From Triticum aestivum (lineage: Eukaryota > Streptophyta > Magnoliopsida > Poales > Poaceae): DNA of 64,000 nt. The stretch is taken from NCBI RefSeq assembly GCF_018294505.1, contig NC_057814.1:35777054-35841053 (forward strand), given 5' to 3'. The notes beneath the pieces were generated by a model, which was not told the origin of the DNA, ran no database searches, and saw nothing but the letters and a program-made list of their open reading frames with translations. Made by a program: the position numbers and the translations under genes. This document shows positions 58,180 to 64,000 of this stretch, piece after piece (positions within the stretch are counted from its first letter, which is position 1; each line of letters starts with the position of its first letter).

Positions 58180-60119
58180 ATAGTCTATCTCAGTGATAGA
58201 AAGATAAAAAAAGGCATGTAGTGTATTATTGTCACTAAGGATAAAAATATATCTGCCTAGTTATCTCGGCGATGAGCAAGAGGTAAAAATAAGATGCTAT
58301 CAAGATTATGTCACCTTGCTTGATGCAATGCTCTGTTTTATTACTTAATACTTTCAAAAATATGATGTATTTCGGTTTGAAGTGGAGTACTAGTTATAGA
58401 TGCAGCTGTATAGCGGTCTATGGATACAAGTACATAATGCCTATATGCTGACATGTATGATCAAACATAAAAACTGTAATAATTTATTTATCATGTCTAT
58501 GCTATTTGGAGAGAAGATACTAGTGAAATTATGGACTACGGTCATTTATTCCTCATAAAATTCAACTCTATATTCATATTTTACTATTATTTTAATATTT
58601 TTATTTTTTTCTACTTGTCATATAAAAATGTGTTTCATAAACACGATACATTAATTCTTGTAAGTAGCAAAGTTAGTGAGAATGAAAACCTCACTAGACT
58701 AAGTTACTTAGTGACCAAGAAAAAGTTACTTAGCTGATTGCATGGCTGATCTTTGACTCTTAGGAGAATACCAAGGGTTGATATCTTCGTTATCAATACC
58801 GAGAGAGGATTCTTTCGATACTACAAACCCTTGATATGTAGGGACCAACAATTATTCCACAACTTTATACTACATATCCCAGATTCTTTCTGGGGGATGC
58901 TTCAGTTTCCGTGTAGTATACGTCACAACTTTTGCAAAAACTTCTAATTTTTTTGGTACAATCTCTAGGGATCATATAGTGACACCCTGCCAGGTTCCAT
59001 TATTTACGGACTTTGTTTGCATTATCTAGAATTAAGAAACTAATAAACTCCATGTTCGGGGTTAGAGTCCAGGCAGTCTGATGTTTGAAATTCTTATTCA
59101 TTCTTGGATAATGCCTAAACATATACTCCTTAACACAAATATGATTTTTGAACCCGATCTTGCCAACCTTTTCATGCACTTGAAGTTTAAATTTGAATTA
59201 TATCTTTTAAATGCCTCAAAAAATTAATTAATGACATAAATATAGTGAACTAACCACAAAAAATGTCAAACTTTACATGCAATATGTAATGGACACTTTT
59301 TCCGGTAGTGGCTCATAAGTAATATGTGTTTTGTATGTGATGAAACTTGATGTGTGACTAGTATAATTATTATGAAGCTGAAGTTCATATGGATTTCCAC
59401 TGTGACCAGAAAGAACAAAGTCTCTATCATGCTTGTCAGGGTAAACCTTACTAAATCTTGATTAGAATAAAAGTTTGTTATGCCCTATTAATAGTTGGTT
59501 TCTGAAGGGTGGAAGCACTGAGATTTGATCATTAACAAGGTGGGGCAAGTTTTCATCAAGTGGATGGAGCTATATGCATGGTAAAGCCTGGCCTTAATTA
59601 GCTTGCTTAGTAAATGTTCTCTTCTTGGTTGGGTTAACATCAGATCTTTAGGGAAGGCATTTACTCCCTAGGGGTGATTTGATTTGGAGTTGAAAACTGC
59701 ATGCTTCCTCATCGTGAAAGAGCCATGCATGTTGCTAAAACTAGATAATACCCCGCGCGTTGCTGCGGAATATGTAAAATATAAACTTCAAAAATTTATG
59801 TATATTCAAGGTAAAATGGAAGAGAAGTGTTTCAAATTTATTATTTGTTGTTTCATAGGAAAAAGGCTTGTGTAAATACAGATTTTTTTTAAAAATACCC
59901 AAGTCATCTTGCCAAGATTAGGTTTTTTTTGAATTGTTGGGATTGCTTACTACATGTGTCACGTGGTGTTGCCAAGATTGGAAGTTGATTCCATACAGCT
60001 AGTCTTGTTTTTTCCTTCTAGATGCATACCAAATTATTACTGCATGAAGAGTGTAGACCTCATGCGTACCATTTTAGTCTAAATAGCTCATGTGTCTTGT
60101 GAGACAAACAGAAAGCATA
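58180..60119. other. AT-rich spacer, no gene seen
   Basis: About 1.9 kb of AT-rich DNA with only short chance frames. The words AATACCCCGCGCGTTGCTGCGG near 59750 recur in grass repeats in my experience, but no element boundaries could be set. Confidence 0.5.
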
Positions 60120-60121
60120 TA

Positions 60122-60212
60122 CTCCCTCTGTAAACTAATATACAATCTTTTAGATCACTATAAAGCCCCCTGTAAACAAATATAACATCTTTTAGATCAC
60201 TACTTAGTATTT
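60122..60212. mobile_element. Degenerate Stowaway-type MITE
   Basis: The left end CTCCCTCTGTAAACTAATAT follows TA (60120-60121). TCTTTTAGATCACTA occurs twice in the same orientation (about 60147 and 60189), so the element is rearranged or partly duplicated. The right boundary is approximate. Confidence 0.6.
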
Positions 60213-61747
60213 TGCATGGCACTTGATCATATATGGAACAGAATATTCACGGCCCTATCACCGGAAGGTGTCATATTCCTTTCTATTGCAACAAATCTGC
60301 ACAGTAAAACATATAGATACAGGTGGATAGGGGATGCGAGATTAGGATCAAAAAGGTGCATCAGTACCCATGGCCATTTTTCTTGTTTTTCTCTGTCGTA
60401 CCTGTACTTCTGTGTTGGTGTGCCTATTGCAGCCGGCCACACAATGCATCTGGTAGAAATTTAGGGCAGCCCCTGGCGATGCTCCTAGATGCCGTCACTG
60501 TCGAGGTCAAGATAGTTGGCGATAACTCGCTGCAGGGCGTGTCCGACGGCCGCCGCAGTCAACAGAGGCTATGTAGACGGGGCTGAAGCAAGTTGGAGAT
60601 GGAGGTGATTGACTTCAGATCGTTCAGGGTGTAGCTGCAGCCGTTCATCCGCGACAGGTCTTCCAAGGACAGGACAGCGACCGCAGGTTCATCATCGTGC
60701 ACTGCCGCCGCACCGACCTGGGACCCAACCACGGCTCTGCACCCTAACTATTTCTCCTCATCGCCGCCGCCGCCCCGCCCGAAGCACACGAAGAGGACCC
60801 CGCCCCTCCAAGTTGTCGCTGTCAACCAAGGCCCGCCCTACTCAGCGTCGGCTTCAAGGCCAGGAAGAATCCCTGTAGGAGACAATCCCCGCATTGCTAC
60901 CGGAGTATCCTCAAAGGCCGGAAAGAAAGGCATCTCCGGGTTCCAAAGGTTGGTACGATTTCCATGAATCGACCAGCGCCAATCTCCAGAGCGACGCGGG
61001 GAGCTACCTTCTCTGGAATGGAGACTGAGAAGGGACGCCCCCTCACCGACACACGCTTCACATCAGCAAGGGGAACACCAGGCAGAAGGAGAGATTTTTA
61101 GTGGCTTTTCCTGGATGCGGGTGTGAACCGTGAATGAGGAGAGGAGAAGACGTGTGTGGCTGCAAGCGCAATTCAAGTGGCAATCTCGCGAGGCGATTTT
61201 ATAAAAGGTGCAGACGACTCCTCGGTGACCATCTGTTCGTTTCATATTATTACTTTGCATTTAATTTCTCCCTCTGTGGTGGAGAAGGTGACCAGAGGAG
61301 AAGTAGATGAATAGTTTCTTTAGACAAAGAAAGAAGAAAGAAGATGAATAGGAACGTGCGGAAAACTAATTAGACGGGCCGAGAGCATATACAGGAAGGT
61401 CATACGGTTGGCACTTGCAGTCCACTTGTTTAGCCATGCAATGAAGGAAATTTAACGGGGAGATGAAGCAAAAGGTTGAACGTGATGTACTAAATACCGA
61501 TGATCGATGTCGCTGTTTTACACATGTACCTACTTGATTATGTAGATGAGCCGCATGATGAGAGAATAGGAAGAAGTGGGAAGCAATTTCTTAAGAATGA
61601 TAGATAAATAAACCAAGTTTGTTACTCCTCCGTGGTGGTGCGGGCACTCTATTGTCAGTTTGTCACTAATGTCTTGAGTAAGTTACTATGACCAGGGCGA
61701 TTTGATTTAATTAGAGGACCGACATGGATGCACCTGTAGATTGATTA
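60213..61747. other. Unassigned DNA with GC-rich patch at 60470-61040
   Basis: The GC-rich patch has coding-like composition. On the minus strand one frame reads for about 55 codons with a stop at about 60563-60565 and includes LSLEDLSRMNGCSYTLNDLK, but neighbouring frames carry stops. It may be a decayed gene or captured fragment. No family could be named. Confidence 0.4.
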
Positions 61748-61750
61748 TTA

Positions 61751-63169
61751 CACTGCTGGGAAAACATATGTGTTGCCTTGCATCTTTCCATAAGTTGAGT
61801 GTAATTTATCGGCCACTCAGCGTATAGTAGGGTAAGCCGAATACGAACAGCAAGGCACATGGTGAAGAGACGGTCTTCGGCTTAGTGTTATGCGAACAAG
61901 CACCCGCAAAACACTCGGCCTATGGCAGGCCGTCGCCATATTTCAGGAGTAATTTTAACATGCTTTCTTATACCCCCTCTTATCACATGGAAAGTAAGAA
62001 GGTACTCCCTCCGTTCCAGAATATAAAGTGTATTGGTTTTCGTGCAAGCCAAACTTATGTATGTTTGACCAAGATTATAGAACAAGATATCAACATTTCT
62101 AATACAAAATAAATAAAGTATGAAAATACTTTTCATGATGGTTGTAATGATACAAATTTGGTACTATAGATGTCGATACCTTTTTCTAAAAACTTGGTCA
62201 AATAAGCACGTGTTTGACTTTTGAAAAAACTAATACACCTTATATTCTGGAATGAAGGGAGTTAGAGTTAATCAGACCACTACCTAATCAAATCAATGAC
62301 TCAGATTTATTACGTACTCTTACCTCTCATCAAGGGGAGATAAGAGGGAGCATGCTAAAATTTGCCTTGAGAAAAAGCACTCAGTTTTTATGCAACACAC
62401 TGTAACCAGTTCCTGCCATGTGGATATGCTCGCCGCACTCCGTAACGGCTGGTGGTATAAGCCAAGTGTCCTATAACGGCTGTCTCGGTTTATATATTAC
62501 CTTTATAATTTTTCAAATACAAAAATGACTCGTCTCCCTTAAACCGAGTCTCCGACATAAGGTACTCGTCTTATGTTCGGATTCATCCCTAACCAACTAC
62601 CCCTCGTCCGCTAGTTATCGTGTGCGGCGCCACTCTCATCTCATGCTTCCTACTCTCCTTTGCCTCCCTTCGCTGCTTGCCCTTCCTCCGCCTCACCACC
62701 GCCTCCTGCCAGAGCTCGCCGCTGGCCAACCGGCCACACACACCGCCGCGCCACCGAATGCCTTTGCGTGGCTCCTGGGCCCAGATAAAAACCGAGCTGA
62801 GGCACTCGGCTTGTATGGATGCCGTGCGCATCCGATGGGCACTTGGTTAATTTTATGGCCACGTGGTGCCCACCAGTTGACCCTTGACAAAACCCGAGCC
62901 CTGACACTCGGCTTACACAGCGCCGTTAAGTTAATGTGGCCTAGCCGTCAGTTGCCATGTTTTTTTGCCGGGGCTACTACATTTTACTCGGTGTACCTCT
63001 CTGCCGTACGTGTCCTTGACAAAACACCTTCCGCTTATGTTCATACCCCGACTGGGTATACGCGAGTGCGCATCGCTGAGTGTCACATTCGGGCGTAGTT
63101 GTCGCCGAGGTGAAAGTACTCATCGCCGAGTGGATTGCACACTCGGCTTATAAGCCTTTTCCTGTCGTG
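61751..63169. mobile_element. Small non-autonomous CACTA element
   Basis: Termini CACTGCTGGGAAAAC (61751) and, on the minus strand from 63169, CACGACAGGAAAAGG, with a 3-bp duplication TTA at 61748-61750 and 63170-63172. Subterminal regions carry scattered ACTCGGC/GCCGAGTG units (for example 61910-61920, 62880-62925, 63125-63150). At 1419 bp it has no transposase. It contains a nested MITE and a GC-rich block (62620-62810) of unknown origin. Confidence 0.72.
62005..62261. mobile_element. Stowaway-type MITE nested in the small CACTA
   Basis: 257 bp with termini CTCCCTCCGTTCCAGAATAT and, inverted at the right, CTCCCTTCATTCCAGAATAT. TA flanks the left (62003-62004) and TTA follows the right. Non-coding. 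Confidence 0.85.
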
Positions 63170-63172
63170 TTA

Positions 63173-64000
63173 ATTTGCCGGTCAGAATACAGGAGAGTTC
63201 CGTTCTCACGCGAATTCGTCGATATTAAATTCCAATAATCTTACTCATGAGCTCTATCTTGGCTTGTTTCTGAAGCCAGATGCTAATTGCAGAGAGGTTT
63301 TCTACACACTACATCAGGTACCACATCATTAACACATAGATAAATATATTTTGCAATAGTTGGTTAGCTTTCCTTTGTCAAATGCACCCGTCTCTGTGTG
63401 GTTGCCTGCACGCCAGAAGCTTCAGGCCATTCTGGATCACCATACAGTCGAACTGAAGCTACACCTGACCTACACCCAGCAGGGGACACTCCAGACAAGT
63501 CTCGAGCTAAAGCCTCCTCGAGGCTAGGAAGAATGTTTCCTAGATCAGGGGCGACCACCTATATGTCCTGTATGAATCAGATTGAGACCGTCGCCATATC
63601 ACTCGCAATCTTTCTGGTCATACATTTTGTTGGTCGTTTGGTGCGGGTGCGTCCAGAATGGTAGAATGGTCCTCCCAAATAGCCAGGCAGGACCAGAGAA
63701 TCGACGCTTCGAACAGTTGTTCTTTGCATTGATTTTCTTTTCTGTTTTTCATTTTTTGCCGGAATTGCTTCCTCTGTCCAGGACAAGGCGTCGACGCAGC
63801 CTAGGAAATCTGGTGGCCTGTGCAACACATGTAATAGTAGTATACACAAGCAAACCATTTAAAAAACCTGAACTTTTTCTTACAATTTGTCCTTCAACAG
63901 TGCAGATTCTATCAAAGAAACAAAAACATGGCTCGAGCGCGAGCGCATCCAACGGGTTGAAGAACACACAGACAGCTCCTCTGCCACTATAACAGTCACC
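63173..64000. other. Unassigned DNA at the window end
   Basis: No supported gene. A minus-strand frame at 63364-63558 has coding-like content (starts after a possible AG, reads VVAPDLGNILPSLEEALAR, stop at 63364) and could be a terminal exon of a gene entering from the right. Another minus-strand frame covers 63577-63858. Neither has a recognisable family. Confidence 0.35.

Noticed and set aside
59740..59780. Possible Helitron or other element end near AATACCCCGCGCGTTGCTGCGG
   Set aside because: The motif feels familiar from grass repeats, but neither a second end nor a target duplication was found.
60560..60700. Leucine-rich repeat (NLR) fragment
   Set aside because: The pattern LEDLSRMNGC...LNDLKSI loosely resembles NLR leucine-rich repeats but is too short and lacks a repeated register or any NB-ARC motif.
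63364..63558. Terminal exon of an unknown gene on the minus strand
   Set aside because: The translation looks protein-like and follows an AG, but there is no pyrimidine tract, family match or neighbouring exon within the window, so it is not called as a gene.
1..64000. tRNA, rRNA, CRISPR, bacterial operon or organellar insert
   Set aside because: No cloverleaf genes, rRNA signatures, regular spacer arrays, Shine-Dalgarno-led gene runs or plastid/mitochondrial genes were seen. The tRNA-like match at 20147-20159 is only a primer-binding site.

Overview
The window looks like nuclear DNA of a Triticeae grass (wheat, goatgrass or a close relative). The evidence is stacked Angela/WIS/BARE-type Ty1-copia elements, CACTA transposons with 'GGTCCCGGTT' subterminal repeats, several Stowaway MITEs, and one low-copy grass-style NAC gene with GC-rich exons. 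I see no prokaryotic, organellar, tRNA, rRNA or CRISPR features. Two runs of N (163 and 434 bases) mark assembly gaps. Both lie in the long terminal repeats (LTRs) of one retrotransposon.

Layout. 1-342: right end of a CACTA element cut by the window edge. 343-3077: degenerate gypsy-type LTR carrying an array of 13-bp palindromes and a small inverted-repeat element. 3218-33817: four Ty1-copia elements nested four deep, called D, C, B and A here. D (minus) contains C (plus), C contains B (minus), and B contains A (minus). Target-site duplications (TSDs) are readable for D (CTTGG), B (GTAAG) and A (GAGGC). C lost its left end in a deletion. A is the youngest and nearly intact, B is lightly damaged, C is heavily decayed, and only the ends of D remain. 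33982-43909: complete CACTA element 1 (TSD TCA) with a broken TNP2 transposase and two accessory genes. 43910-49740: low-copy DNA upstream of the NAC gene, with MITEs and a foldback element. 49963-52418: three-exon NAC transcription factor of the NST/SWN secondary-wall class, with a Stowaway MITE in intron 2. About 52970-58093: CACTA element 2, an inverted relative of element 1 that lacks the transposase but keeps an apparently intact four-exon accessory gene. 58096-64000: MITEs, a small non-autonomous CACTA element (61751-63169, TSD TTA) and unassigned DNA.

How the parts relate. The only likely cellular protein-coding gene is the NAC factor. It has a TATA box, a (CT)n tract and a G-box upstream, and it lies between two oppositely oriented CACTA copies about 6 kb and 0.5 kb away. 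The retrotransposon block gives a relative insertion order. The most interesting unexplained item is the CACTA-borne 308-residue protein with features resembling two B3 DNA-binding domains. It is open in element 2 and broken in element 1.
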